Part shown: positions 39,651-48,286 of the stretch, piece by piece
Numbering within the stretch: the first letter of the stretch is position 1
Layout of the letters: every line of letters begins with the position of its first letter
Source: an uncultured Lachnospiraceae bacterium
GTDB taxonomy: Bacteria > Bacillota > Clostridia > Lachnospirales > Lachnospiraceae
Assembly: GCA_900553355.1 (NCBI GenBank)
Contig: USDK01000011.1
Coordinates: 1-56,210, forward strand
Direction: 5' to 3'
DNA length: 56,210 bases
Translations under genes and position numbers: made by a program
Notes under the pieces: generated by a model
What the model was told of the DNA's origin: nothing
Database searches by the model: none
Seen by the model: the letters and a program-made list of their open reading frames with translations, nothing else

Positions 39651-41318
39651 ATGAGAAGACAAACAGAGATTAATTATGAGATGAAGCTTTTAAGTTCCCT
39701 GGAAAAGGTATTTCCGGACGAGACGCCGGTCTATAGGCCGGAGTGCCTCGCACTAAGCTCTTTGTGGGGAGAGACAGTATCCTTTCAGGCGGCGTATACC
39801 GGGGATTGTTTTATGAGAGAGCGGCTGGAGGTCCGGGTAATATCCGACATTGAAAAGTGGGTCCGGGTGCGTACCGTAGAACAGGTACCGGTAGGAAGAG
39901 CCACGAACGGCATTGTAGACGACAATTATCTGAAGACAACATCCGGACTGTATCCAGATCTGTTAAGGGATCTTGGAGAGGACAGGAAGGTGGTCGTCTG
40001 CTCTCACCAGTGGCGGAGCCTGTGGGTTGACGTGAAAGTAACGGAAGAAATCCCGGCAGGAGATCATGAGATTGAGATCCAGCTGCTCAAGGAAGAGAAG
40101 CCTGTCTGCCAGGCTTTGATGAAGATTCATGTCATTGGAACTGTGCTTCCGAAGCAGAAGATCATGCACACAGAATGGATGCATGCCGACTGTCTTGCGG
40201 ACTACTATCATGTGGATGTGTTTTCTGAAGAACACTGGCAGATCCTGGAAAATTATTTTGCGGAGTATGCAGACCGGGGCGGAAATATGATGCTGGTACC
40301 GCTGTTTACCTCTCCTCTGGACACTGCTGTGGGGCTGGAGAGGACGACCACTCAGCTTGTGGATGTAGAAGTGAAGGATGGAGCGTATGTGTTTGGATTT
40401 GACCAGGTAAAGCGCTGGATCGATCTGTGTAAAAAATATGGGATTGAATATTTTGAAATGTCTCATCTGTTCTCTCAGTGGGGAGCGAAGTATGCGCCTA
40501 AGGTAGTGGCCATGGTGGATGGAAAAGAGGAGAAAATCTTCGGCTGGCATACACCAGCGGTAGGTGAATACACAAACTTCCTTCACAGCTTTCTGCCGGA
40601 GCTCATCGAGAAACTTCGGGAATGGGGGATCGCAGAAAACACTTATTTCCATATTTCCGATGAACCAAGAGAAGAGCATCTGGAGAGCTACAGGGCGGCA
40701 AAGGAATCTCTGGGAGATCTGCTGAAAGGGTTCCATACCTTCGATGCGTTGTCAAGCTATGAGTTCTACAAGCATGGCCTGGTAGACAAGCCGATCCCTG
40801 GAAATAATGAAATCGAAGAGTTTTTGTCCCATGGTCTGACAGATATGTGGACCTATTACTGTACCGGACAGTTTTATGAGGTGAGCAACCGATTTATGTC
40901 CATGCCGTCGGCAAGAAACAGGATCTACGGTGTACAGCTGTATAAATACGACATCATCGGGATCCTGCACTGGGGTTATAATTTTTATAACAGCCAGTTT
41001 TCCATCGAGCACATTAACCCTTATGAGGTGACGGATGCCGGCAATGCGTTCCCGTCTGGAGATCCCTTCCTGGTATATCCGGGCGCTGACGGACATCCGG
41101 AAGAATCTCTCCGTATGATGGTACATTATGAGGCATTGACGGATCTTCGGGCTCTTGAACTTCTGGAGAGCCTGACATCAAAAGAACATGTCATGGAGCT
41201 GATCGAGGGAGATCTGGCAGAGCCGTTGACTTTCCGCCGGTACCCGAAGTCAGACATGTATCTGATCACCTTGAGAAATCGTGTAAATCGTGAGATTGAA
41301 AAGTTTATGAGGAAATAG
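39651..41318 (+). CDS. DUF4091 domain protein, predicted glycoside-hydrolase-like
   Basis: 555-aa cytoplasmic protein without signal peptide. The N-terminal beta-rich half (about 1-170) contains GETVSFQAAYTG; the central TIM-barrel-like part includes GNMMLVPLFTSPLDTA, KKYGIEYFEMSHLF and FHISDEPREEHLESY, the last with an acidic pair typical of retaining glycosidases; the C-terminal part contains WGYNFYNSQ and DPFLVYPGADG, which is the DUF4091 hallmark. Family function is not established but it occurs with carbohydrate importers. It directly follows importer 2, so it likely processes the imported sugar inside the cell. Its stop overlaps a possible GTG of the next gene. Confidence 0.82.
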   Translation: MRRQTEINYEMKLLSSLEKVFPDETPVYRPECLALSSLWGETVSFQAAYTGDCFMRERLEVRVISDIEKWVRVRTVEQVPVGRATNGIVDDNYLKTTSGLYPDLLRDLGEDRKVVVCSHQWRSLWVDVKVTEEIPAGDHEIEIQLLKEEKPVCQALMKIHVIGTVLPKQKIMHTEWMHADCLADYYHVDVFSEEHWQILENYFAEYADRGGNMMLVPLFTSPLDTAVGLERTTTQLVDVEVKDGAYVFGFDQVKRWIDLCKKYGIEYFEMSHLFSQWGAKYAPKVVAMVDGKEEKIFGWHTPAVGEYTNFLHSFLPELIEKLREWGIAENTYFHISDEPREEHLESYRAAKESLGDLLKGFHTFDALSSYEFYKHGLVDKPIPGNNEIEEFLSHGLTDMWTYYCTGQFYEVSNRFMSMPSARNRIYGVQLYKYDIIGILHWGYNFYNSQFSIEHINPYEVTDAGNAFPSGDPFLVYPGADGHPEESLRMMVHYEALTDLRALELLESLTSKEHVMELIEGDLAEPLTFRRYPKSDMYLITLRNRVNREIEKFMRK

Positions 41319-41320
41319 TG

Positions 41321-43384
41321 ATGTCGGAAACAAAGATTGTAAAAACCTCCTGTGCTGTGTGCGGAGCCTGCTGTGAGATAGACGCCTATGTGGAGAACGG
41401 CAGGCTGGTTTCCGTAGAAGGAGGAAAAAATACAAAGATGCAGCAGGGCGGTATGTGTGCCAAAGGAGCCGCTGCTGCTCAGTTTGAGTACAACCAGGAA
41501 CGGATCCTGTACCCCATGAAGAGGATCGGAGAAAAAGGGGAAGGAAAGTTCGCGCGGATCTCCTGGGACGAGGCATATGATATTATTGCAGAAAATATGC
41601 TGAAAATCCGGGAAACCTATGGGGCAAAGGCGGCTGTATTCTATGTGGGATATCCCAAATGGTTCCGCCCGGCTATGCTGCGGTTTTCCAACGCCTATGG
41701 TTCGCCGAACTTCTGTACAGAGTCCAGCACCTGTTTTCAGGCGGCGGCTCTGGCCTGGAGATCTATCTATGGGAACGCCATCTGCGGCCCGGACCTGGCG
41801 CATACGAACACCCTGCTGATCTGGAGCTCCAATCTGTATCATACGAAAACGACCACCAGCGCCAGTTATCAGGCACTGAAAAAACGGGGCGTTAAGATCA
41901 TCGATGTGGATCCCCGGCATACCGTGACAGCCCATGACGCCGATCTGCATCTCCAGCTGACACCGGGGACAGACGGCGCGCTGGCACTGTCTATGGGACA
42001 GGTGATCATTGAGGAAGACCTCTACGATCATGAGTTTGTGGAAAACTATGTATTCGGGTTTGAAGAATACAGGGAATATGTACAGCAGTTTCCACCAGAG
42101 AAGGCAGAAAAGATTACAGGCGTTCCGGCAGAACAGATCCGTGAGGCGGCGAGACTCTATGCCGGAAACGGACCGGCGGCGCTGATGTTTTCGGCATCGC
42201 CTGTGGTGCATCACATGAATGGAGTGCAGAATTACCGGGCGGTATTTTCGTTGATCGCTTTGACGGGTAATTATGACGTTGTGGGAGGTAACCGGACAAA
42301 GCCGGGCCCCTCCTCTCCTGCGGCCGAATTTGGAAAAGTAAAACGATATGACGGAGAAGAAGCCATTGGACAAAAAGATTTCCCTGCATGGTTTGATCTT
42401 CCCTGCCAGGAGGCCCAGTGTACAAGGCTTGCAGATTATATTCTGGAAGAAGACCCATATCCGGTCAGGGCGGTATTTGCCGCGGGCATGAACCATCGGA
42501 TGTGGCCGAAGCCGGGGCATCTTCTGGAAGCGCTTACAAAGCTTGATTTTTATGTGAATACGGATATGTTCTGGTCAGAGGCGTCGAAGGCGGCAGATCT
42601 GGTGCTCCCGGCCTGCACTTCCTATGAACGGGAAGAAGTACAGGCAAAGCCGGGTGGAAGGTTTTATTTTTCCGGTCGGGCGGTAGAACCCCTGGGAGAG
42701 GCAAAAAATGATATCCAGATCATCATGGAAGTGATGAAGCGTATGGGCCTTGAAGACGAAGTCCTTTCTCATGGATACGAAGCATATATGCAGTATATTC
42801 TGAAGCCGTCAGGACTGACACTGGAAGAACTGAAAAGCCATCCGGAAGGAATGTTGGGAAAAAATATTTATCCTGCTGCAGAAAGAACTTATGAAAAGGA
42901 ACCGTTTGCCACACCATCCGGAAAGGCCGAGATCCGCTCCCTGGTACTGGAGCGCTATGCAGACAGCCACGGATACTCAGGACTTCCGGTTTATCGGGAT
43001 TTCCGGGAGATATCGGGTGTGGATCAGGAACGTTATCCCCTGATATTGAACACCGGCAGCAGAAAACCTCAGTTTTTCCATTCGAGGGTATACCGGGTAA
43101 GCTGGCTTGCCGGAATCGAAGACGCGCCCCTTGTGGAGATCCATCCAGAGGATGGGAAAAAGTACGGGATCGAAGATGGGGCAATGGTGCGGGTGGAATC
43201 TCCGGCCGGGGAGCTGACTGCAAAGGCAGCCTGGCATGTGGGCGGAAAACCCGGAGTGGTCTATATTTATCACGGTAGTCCGCAGGGCGATGCAAATGAA
43301 CTGATTGGAAAGGATTATCTGGATCCGATATCCGGATTTCCGGGATTTAAAAGTTATTTCTGCAGGATAGAAAGGGCGCTATGA
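41321..43384 (+). CDS. Molybdopterin-dependent oxidoreductase, cytoplasmic
   Basis: 687-aa catalytic subunit of the DMSO-reductase superfamily. N-terminal [4Fe-4S] ligands Cys11-x2-Cys14-x3-Cys18 and Cys46; ISWDEAYDIIAENML opens the bis-MGD region; Cys138 in TESSTC is the probable molybdenum ligand; LINTGSRKPQFFH-like and GVVYIYHGSPQGDAN lie in the C-terminal dinucleotide-binding domain. No Tat signal, so it acts in the cytoplasm. No in-frame TGA, hence no selenocysteine. The ATG at 41321 has GAGGA upstream. It partners the ferredoxin next to it. The reaction is unknown: formate dehydrogenase-like, or a reductase or dehydroxylase of the soluble type. Confidence 0.85.
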   Translation: MSETKIVKTSCAVCGACCEIDAYVENGRLVSVEGGKNTKMQQGGMCAKGAAAAQFEYNQERILYPMKRIGEKGEGKFARISWDEAYDIIAENMLKIRETYGAKAAVFYVGYPKWFRPAMLRFSNAYGSPNFCTESSTCFQAAALAWRSIYGNAICGPDLAHTNTLLIWSSNLYHTKTTTSASYQALKKRGVKIIDVDPRHTVTAHDADLHLQLTPGTDGALALSMGQVIIEEDLYDHEFVENYVFGFEEYREYVQQFPPEKAEKITGVPAEQIREAARLYAGNGPAALMFSASPVVHHMNGVQNYRAVFSLIALTGNYDVVGGNRTKPGPSSPAAEFGKVKRYDGEEAIGQKDFPAWFDLPCQEAQCTRLADYILEEDPYPVRAVFAAGMNHRMWPKPGHLLEALTKLDFYVNTDMFWSEASKAADLVLPACTSYEREEVQAKPGGRFYFSGRAVEPLGEAKNDIQIIMEVMKRMGLEDEVLSHGYEAYMQYILKPSGLTLEELKSHPEGMLGKNIYPAAERTYEKEPFATPSGKAEIRSLVLERYADSHGYSGLPVYRDFREISGVDQERYPLILNTGSRKPQFFHSRVYRVSWLAGIEDAPLVEIHPEDGKKYGIEDGAMVRVESPAGELTAKAAWHVGGKPGVVYIYHGSPQGDANELIGKDYLDPISGFPGFKSYFCRIERAL

Positions 43385-43815
43385 AAGTAAAGTTTGATCG
43401 AAATAAGTGTACCGGATGTTTTGCCTGCTATGTGGCATGTATTGCAGAGCATCACAGACCGGAGGAAAAGGATGCGGACAGCTTCCGCAGGATTGAAAAG
43501 CTGGTGGATGAGTCAGTTGGATTTCAGAAAAAAATCTGCCCTGGATGTATCCACTGCGGTGCATGCATGAGAGCCTGCCCCACCGGTGCGATTTTCAGGG
43601 AAAAGGAATACGGGCTCATCCTGACGGATCAGGAGAAGTGTATCGGATGCAGGGCCTGTGAGGACGTCTGTCCGATGCATGTCATCTTTTTCAACAGGAA
43701 CGGGAAAGTCGAAAAATGTGACGGCTGTATCGAAAGACTGCGGCAGGGACGGAAACCTGCCTGCACAAGTGTCTGCTGCACAGGAGCAGTGCAGATGGAG
43801 GAAGAAAACGCATGA
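43381..43815 (+). CDS. Four-cluster [4Fe-4S] ferredoxin-type electron-transfer subunit
   Basis: 144 aa. Four Cys groups are visible: CTGCFACYVAC (residues 10-20), CPGCIHCGACMRAC, CIGCRACEDVC, and a last group KCDGC with a terminal PACTSVC, as in DmsB/HycB-type subunits. It passes electrons between a soluble donor and the molybdenum enzyme upstream. It overlaps that gene's end and the next gene's start by 4 nt each (ATGA-type), so all are translationally coupled. No membrane anchor gene accompanies it. Confidence 0.92.
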   Translation: MKVKFDRNKCTGCFACYVACIAEHHRPEEKDADSFRRIEKLVDESVGFQKKICPGCIHCGACMRACPTGAIFREKEYGLILTDQEKCIGCRACEDVCPMHVIFFNRNGKVEKCDGCIERLRQGRKPACTSVCCTGAVQMEEENA

Positions 43816-45581
43816 GAAAAATCGCGGGCTGCATCCTGGCGGGAGGGAAAAGCCGCCGGATGGGCGGGAAAAAGAAAGCCTTTCTGACTTACCGGGGAAA
43901 GCGTTTTCTGGATCTGATCCGGGGAAATTTAAAAACATTTCCCCGGATTTATCTGTCTGTGGAAGATCCGGCGTGCTATCCTTTGGAGGAGGACTGGGTG
44001 GTGGGAGATCTCTTTCCAGTGACCGGCCCCATGGGAGGGATTACTTCTGTTTTAAAAAAATGCAGAGAAGATGCCGTATTTGTGATTCCCTGTGATATGA
44101 TATTTTTATCGGAGGCAGTGGCGCTGGAGATGAAGCGTGTCTATGAGGATACAGGCATGCCAGTGCTTCTTAAAGGAGAAAAGGGAGAGGTATCCCCTCT
44201 GCCTGGAATCTATACAAAGGAGATGCTGCCAGGGCTGGAAGCGTGTCTGGAGAAAGGCGATTACCGGCTTCGTAGTCTGTGGGAGAAGGAGGAGTATGTC
44301 ACCGTGGAAAGACCGGAAGAAAAGGAATTGATGAATATTAACAGACCGGAAGAATACCGGCAGATCCAGTGGATCTCTGTTTCAGAGGCCGGAAAGCTTC
44401 TGGAAGAGTCTGTAGAAGAGATCCCGGAGACGGAAGAGGAGGCGCTTTCGCAGGCAAAAGGGCGCTTCCTGGCAGAAGATCTGCCGGCAAAGACGGATCA
44501 GCCGCCCTTTGCCAGATCGCCGCTGGATGGATATGCTATCCGTGCAAAGGACAGTAAGGGGGCTTCCAGGGAGTATCCGGTGCATCTCAAAGTGACAGAA
44601 AAAATCTATGCCGGGGGAACCGCAGGGAAAGCCGTAGGCGAAGGGCAAGCGATACGCCTGATGACGGGCTCTCCCATACCGGACGGCGCAGATGCGGTGA
44701 TCCGGCAGGAGCATACGTCTTCTGTGGGAGAGGATATCGTTGAAATTTATGAGTCACTGGAGCCCTGGGAGAATTACTGCCCCAGAGGGGAAGATTTTCA
44801 GAAGGGAGAAGTCCTTCTGAAAAAAGGCAGGCATGTGGATTTTGCCGCTGCCGGAGTGGCCGGGGCCATGGGATATGACAGGATACCGGTACGGCGTAAG
44901 GTTCGTGCAGGAATCATCGTTACAGGCGATGAGCTTTGTGAGCCGGGCGAGGAACTGCAGCCTGGAAAAATATATAATTCCAACGGCTATCTGATCCGGA
45001 ACTGGATGGAAGAAATGGAAGCTGAGGTAGTAAGTACCCGCTGTCTGGGGGATGATGTAGAGCAGATAGCCAGAACGATTGAGGCAATGAGCCGGAAAAC
45101 CGATCTGATCGTGACTTGCGGAGGCGTGTCGGTGGGAGAGAAAGATCTGATGCCAGAGGTATTTGAGCATCTGGGAATCCGGCTTTTGTTTCACGGAGTC
45201 CGGGTAAAGCCGGGAGCACCTACGATGGCCGGCATGTATGGAGATATCCCGGTGATCGCCCTGTCCGGCAATCCTTTTGGAGTCCTGGTGCATCTGGAGC
45301 TTCTGGTCCGGCCGGTGCAGAAAAAACTGACGGGCAGCAGCTGGTATGAGCCGGAGTACCGGCAGGGAGTTCTTGAAACCGACTTTAGCAGATCCTGTCA
45401 GGGCCTTCGTATGATACGGGCCAGATGGGAAGATGGAAAAGTCTGTTTTCCGGATAAACATGCATCCGGAGTATTTGGATCTATGCTGGACTGTAACTGT
45501 CTGGCCGAGGTGGAAGGGAAAAAGAATGGACTTAGGAAAGGGGAGAAGATATGGGTCAGGATGCTGGGAAGATGCCGTTGA
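43812..45581 (+). CDS. MobA-MoeA fusion, molybdenum cofactor maturation
   Basis: 589-aa two-domain protein. Residues 1-about 175 are MobA, the guanylyltransferase that makes MGD: GCILAGGKSRRMGGKKKAFL binds GTP, and PCDMIFLS is the metal/acidic motif. Residues about 180-589 are MoeA, which inserts molybdate: SPLDGYAIRAKD, GDELCEPGEELQPGKIYNSN and TCGGVSVGEKD, then SGNPFG. It acts in the cytoplasm directly after the molybdoenzyme and ferredoxin genes (4-nt overlap), supplying the bis-MGD cofactor for that enzyme. Its last 31 nt overlap mobB. Confidence 0.92.
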   Translation: MRKIAGCILAGGKSRRMGGKKKAFLTYRGKRFLDLIRGNLKTFPRIYLSVEDPACYPLEEDWVVGDLFPVTGPMGGITSVLKKCREDAVFVIPCDMIFLSEAVALEMKRVYEDTGMPVLLKGEKGEVSPLPGIYTKEMLPGLEACLEKGDYRLRSLWEKEEYVTVERPEEKELMNINRPEEYRQIQWISVSEAGKLLEESVEEIPETEEEALSQAKGRFLAEDLPAKTDQPPFARSPLDGYAIRAKDSKGASREYPVHLKVTEKIYAGGTAGKAVGEGQAIRLMTGSPIPDGADAVIRQEHTSSVGEDIVEIYESLEPWENYCPRGEDFQKGEVLLKKGRHVDFAAAGVAGAMGYDRIPVRRKVRAGIIVTGDELCEPGEELQPGKIYNSNGYLIRNWMEEMEAEVVSTRCLGDDVEQIARTIEAMSRKTDLIVTCGGVSVGEKDLMPEVFEHLGIRLLFHGVRVKPGAPTMAGMYGDIPVIALSGNPFGVLVHLELLVRPVQKKLTGSSWYEPEYRQGVLETDFSRSCQGLRMIRARWEDGKVCFPDKHASGVFGSMLDCNCLAEVEGKKNGLRKGEKIWVRMLGRCR

Positions 45582-45997
45582 TCTATTGTGTCTGCGGCCT
45601 GAAAAATACTGGAAAGACAACGCTGATCACTAGATTAATTCCCGTACTTACCCAAAAGGGATACAAGGTGGCGGTTGTCAAACATGACGGACACGACTTT
45701 GAGCCAGATGTGCCGGGGACAGACAGCTTTTGCCACAGGAAGGCAGGGGCTTATGGGACGGCAGTGTTCTCAGATCACAGGTTTCTGGTGACAAAAGAGT
45801 GCAAAGGCATTACGGAGCAAGAATTGTTTTTGCATTTTCCGGAGGCAGATATTATACTGGTAGAAGGGCTTAAGAACAGCAGTTATCCGAAATATGTCTG
45901 TAGCTATCCCCAAAAGGTCCCAAGGACTGAGGAGGTCGCAGGAGAGATTCTGTCGCTGCTGAAAGAAAGACAATGGCCCGATAAGGGAGAAGCATAG
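45551..45997 (+). CDS. mobB: MobB, molybdopterin-guanine dinucleotide biosynthesis adaptor
   Basis: 148-aa P-loop GTPase. CGLKNTGKTTLITRLIPVL is the Walker A region, followed by GYKVAVVKHDGHDFEPDVPG and the AGAYGTAVFSDHRF segment of MobB. It assists MobA in making MGD. The ATG at 45551 lies inside the end of mobA-moeA; an internal ATG at 45572 is an alternative start that would reduce the overlap. It abuts the next gene exactly. Confidence 0.9.
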   Translation: MGQDAGKMPLIYCVCGLKNTGKTTLITRLIPVLTQKGYKVAVVKHDGHDFEPDVPGTDSFCHRKAGAYGTAVFSDHRFLVTKECKGITEQELFLHFPEADIILVEGLKNSSYPKYVCSYPQKVPRTEEVAGEILSLLKERQWPDKGEA

Positions 45998-47740
45998 ATG
46001 AAATATACAGATATAGAGCCGGGGATCTTTTGTTCCCGGCCCAACCGTTTTATCGCAAAAGTCAAGATCCGGGGAAAAGAAGAGACGGTACACGTAAAAA
46101 ATACAGGAAGATGCCGGGAGCTGCTGAAGCCGGGGGCGTCAGTATATGTGGCGGGTGCCGGAAACTCTGAAAGAAAGACGAAGTGGGATCTGATCGCGGT
46201 GGAAAAGGGAAGCCGGCTGATCAACATGGATTCCCAGGCGCCGAACCAGCTGGTAAAGGAATGGCTGGAGGAAGGACATCTGTTTTGTCAGGTAACCAGG
46301 ATCCAGCCGGAGTACACGTATGGGAATTCCCGGTTTGACCTTTATGTGGAGGCGGACGGGGAAAAGATCCTGATCGAGGTCAAAGGTGTGACTCTGGAAG
46401 AGGATGGCCAGGTCCGGTTTCCTGACGCACCCAGTGAACGGGCGGTAAAACATGTGGAAGAACTGGCCCGGGCGGTGAAAAAGGGATATCAGGCTTATGT
46501 ATTTTTTGTGATCCAGATGAAGGACGTCCGGTACTTTACACCGAATACAGACACGCATCCTGCCTTTGCAGAGGCACTGAAGAGAGCGGCCGGGGACGGC
46601 GTGAAGGTGATAGCCTATGATTGTCAGGTGAGGCCTGACGAGATCCATATTCAGGATGAGGTTCCGGTAGTGCTGGAAAATCCCGTCCTGTATGAGATGG
46701 TGGATCCCCTGACTGAGTGGTATCAGAAAAACAAAAGAGATCTGCCCTGGAGAAAGAATCCGGACGCCTACCGGGTATGGGTGTCAGAAATTATGCTGCA
46801 GCAGACCCGGGTGGAAGCCGTGAAGCCTTACTATGAAAGATTTTTGAAACGCCTGCCAGAGATCAGGGATCTGGCAGAGGCCAGTGAAGACGTTCTGCTC
46901 AAGCTCTGGGAGGGCCTTGGCTACTATAACCGGGTCCGCAATATGCAAAAAGCAGCGCAGCAGGTAATGATAAAGTATGGCGGCAGATTTCCGGATACCT
47001 ATGAAGAGATCCGCTCGCTGAAGGGAATTGGAAGCTATACGGCAGGGGCTGTCAGTGCCATTGCCTTTGGCATTCCCAAGCCGGCGGTGGATGGAAATGT
47101 CCTCCGGGTGATATCCAGACTGACAGCAAGCCGGGAGGATATCATGAAGCAGTCGGTGCGTAAAAAGATTGAAGAGGAACTGGAACGGGTGATCCCGGAA
47201 GGGCAGGCCGGAGATTTTGACCAGGGTCTGATTGAGCTGGGGGCAATCGTCTGTGTACCAAACGGAGAGCCGAAATGTGAAGAATGTCCCCTTGCCCGTC
47301 TTTGCGAAGCCAGAAAACAGGGGCTGACAGATGAGATTCCGGTGAGGAGCAAAGGGAAAAATCGGAAGATTGAAAAACGTACGGTATTTCTTTTCAAAGA
47401 CGGCAAAAAGATTGCCATACGGAAACGTCCCGGAAAAGGGCTGCTGGCAGGCCTGTATGAGTTCCCCAATGTGGACGGCCATCTGTCCATGGATGAGGCA
47501 GCGGCGTACTGCAAAAAGATCGGCCTTGCGCCTGTACGGATCCGGCCTCTCGATTCTGCAAAGCATATTTTCAGCCATATCGAGTGGCATATGACTGGTT
47601 ATGAGATCATTGTAGATGAATTGGAAAAAACAAATGAGAAGAGATTCCTTTTTGCGCTCCCAGAGGAGATCGGAAAAGCATATCCCATTCCGTCGGCGTT
47701 CGAGACGTATACCCGGCATGCCGGGATAGAAAAGGAGTAG
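45998..47740 (+). CDS. SfsA-MutY fusion: nuclease domain joined to A/G-specific adenine glycosylase
   Basis: 580 aa. Residues 1-about 228 are a complete SfsA domain (GRCRELLKPGASVYV, NRFDL-like SRFDLYVEADG, ILIEVKGVTLEEDG, FPDAPSERAVKHVEEL), an OB-fold plus PD-(D/E)XK nuclease-like module. Residues about 235-580 are MutY, which removes adenine opposite 8-oxoguanine: EIMLQQTRVEAV, the helix-hairpin-helix LKGIGSYTAGAV, catalytic Asp in AVDGNVLRV (about 365), an iron-sulfur cluster Cys set CVPNGEPKCEECPLARLC, and a C-terminal NUDIX-like domain. One continuous frame; its ATG abuts the mobB stop. Both halves look intact, so the fusion is real unless a start near residue 230 is also used. Confidence 0.92.
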   Translation: MKYTDIEPGIFCSRPNRFIAKVKIRGKEETVHVKNTGRCRELLKPGASVYVAGAGNSERKTKWDLIAVEKGSRLINMDSQAPNQLVKEWLEEGHLFCQVTRIQPEYTYGNSRFDLYVEADGEKILIEVKGVTLEEDGQVRFPDAPSERAVKHVEELARAVKKGYQAYVFFVIQMKDVRYFTPNTDTHPAFAEALKRAAGDGVKVIAYDCQVRPDEIHIQDEVPVVLENPVLYEMVDPLTEWYQKNKRDLPWRKNPDAYRVWVSEIMLQQTRVEAVKPYYERFLKRLPEIRDLAEASEDVLLKLWEGLGYYNRVRNMQKAAQQVMIKYGGRFPDTYEEIRSLKGIGSYTAGAVSAIAFGIPKPAVDGNVLRVISRLTASREDIMKQSVRKKIEEELERVIPEGQAGDFDQGLIELGAIVCVPNGEPKCEECPLARLCEARKQGLTDEIPVRSKGKNRKIEKRTVFLFKDGKKIAIRKRPGKGLLAGLYEFPNVDGHLSMDEAAAYCKKIGLAPVRIRPLDSAKHIFSHIEWHMTGYEIIVDELEKTNEKRFLFALPEEIGKAYPIPSAFETYTRHAGIEKE

Positions 47741-47750
47741 ACAGGAAAGA

Positions 47751-47787
47751 AAAATCCTCCCGCTGTTTTTAACAGCAGGAGGATTTT
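47751..47787. terminator. Bidirectional terminator
   Basis: AAAATCCTCC (47751-47760) plus GCTGTT pairs with AACAGC and GGAGGATTTT (47778-47787). It lies between the convergent SfsA-MutY and hemerythrin genes. Confidence 0.85.
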
Positions 47788-47801
47788 GCATCTGTGTAAA
47801 A

Positions 47802-48224
47802 TTACAGCCGTTCGCTGCTTTCGCGCATGTTTTTGTATTCTGCTACGGAACGGTCAAATCCCTGGATGTGTGTATAGAACCAGTTTACGATATTTTCCTG
47901 AACTTTTTCTACGAAGGCGTTGGAAGGACCTTCCTCTTCCTCCAGCATCTCGTCCAGTTCCTTGATGGTCTGGCGGAATGCTTCATGCTGCTCATGGTGC
48001 TTTGCAAAGCCAGGATACTCGATCTCTCTTTGCAGCTGCTCTTCTGCAGAGAAGTGATAGTCGGTATAGTCTGCAAGATAGTCAAGAGTCTTTACAGCAA
48101 CAGCTTTATCATTACTCTGTTCACAGCTTTCCAGCAGCTTGTTCATCCGTTCGATCAGTTCTTTGTGCTGGGAATCGATCATTTCATTTCCAGTTACCAG
48201 ATTATCGGTAAATTCTGCGTACAT
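47802..48224 (-). CDS. Bacteriohemerythrin
   Basis: 140-aa di-iron oxygen-binding protein. All ligands are in place: His20 (IDSQHKEL), His57 and Glu61 (YHFSAEEQL), His76/His77 and His80 (KHHEQHEAF), His119 and Asp124 (YTHIQGFD). In anaerobes it probably senses, stores or scavenges oxygen. Single gene, no fused signalling domain. A GAAGGAGATATA site precedes the ATG at 48224. Confidence 0.93.
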   Translation of the reverse strand: MYAEFTDNLVTGNEMIDSQHKELIERMNKLLESCEQSNDKAVAVKTLDYLADYTDYHFSAEEQLQREIEYPGFAKHHEQHEAFRQTIKELDEMLEEEEGPSNAFVEKVQENIVNWFYTHIQGFDRSVAEYKNMRESSERL

Positions 48225-48286
48225 GTTTTATATCTCCTTCCTTATGGTACATAATTTCTATCATTATAACACATTTGTTTCTATTC

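Noticed and set aside
41126..42520. 464-codon minus-strand open frame over the molybdoenzyme gene
   Set aside because: No ribosome site or recognisable domain; it mirrors a strongly supported plus-strand enzyme with all cluster ligands.
41321..43384. Selenocysteine-containing formate dehydrogenase
   Set aside because: The frame has no internal TGA; the likely molybdenum ligand is an ordinary Cys138.
46784..47791. 335-codon minus-strand open frame over mutY
   Set aside because: Shadow of the MutY domain; no domain content of its own.
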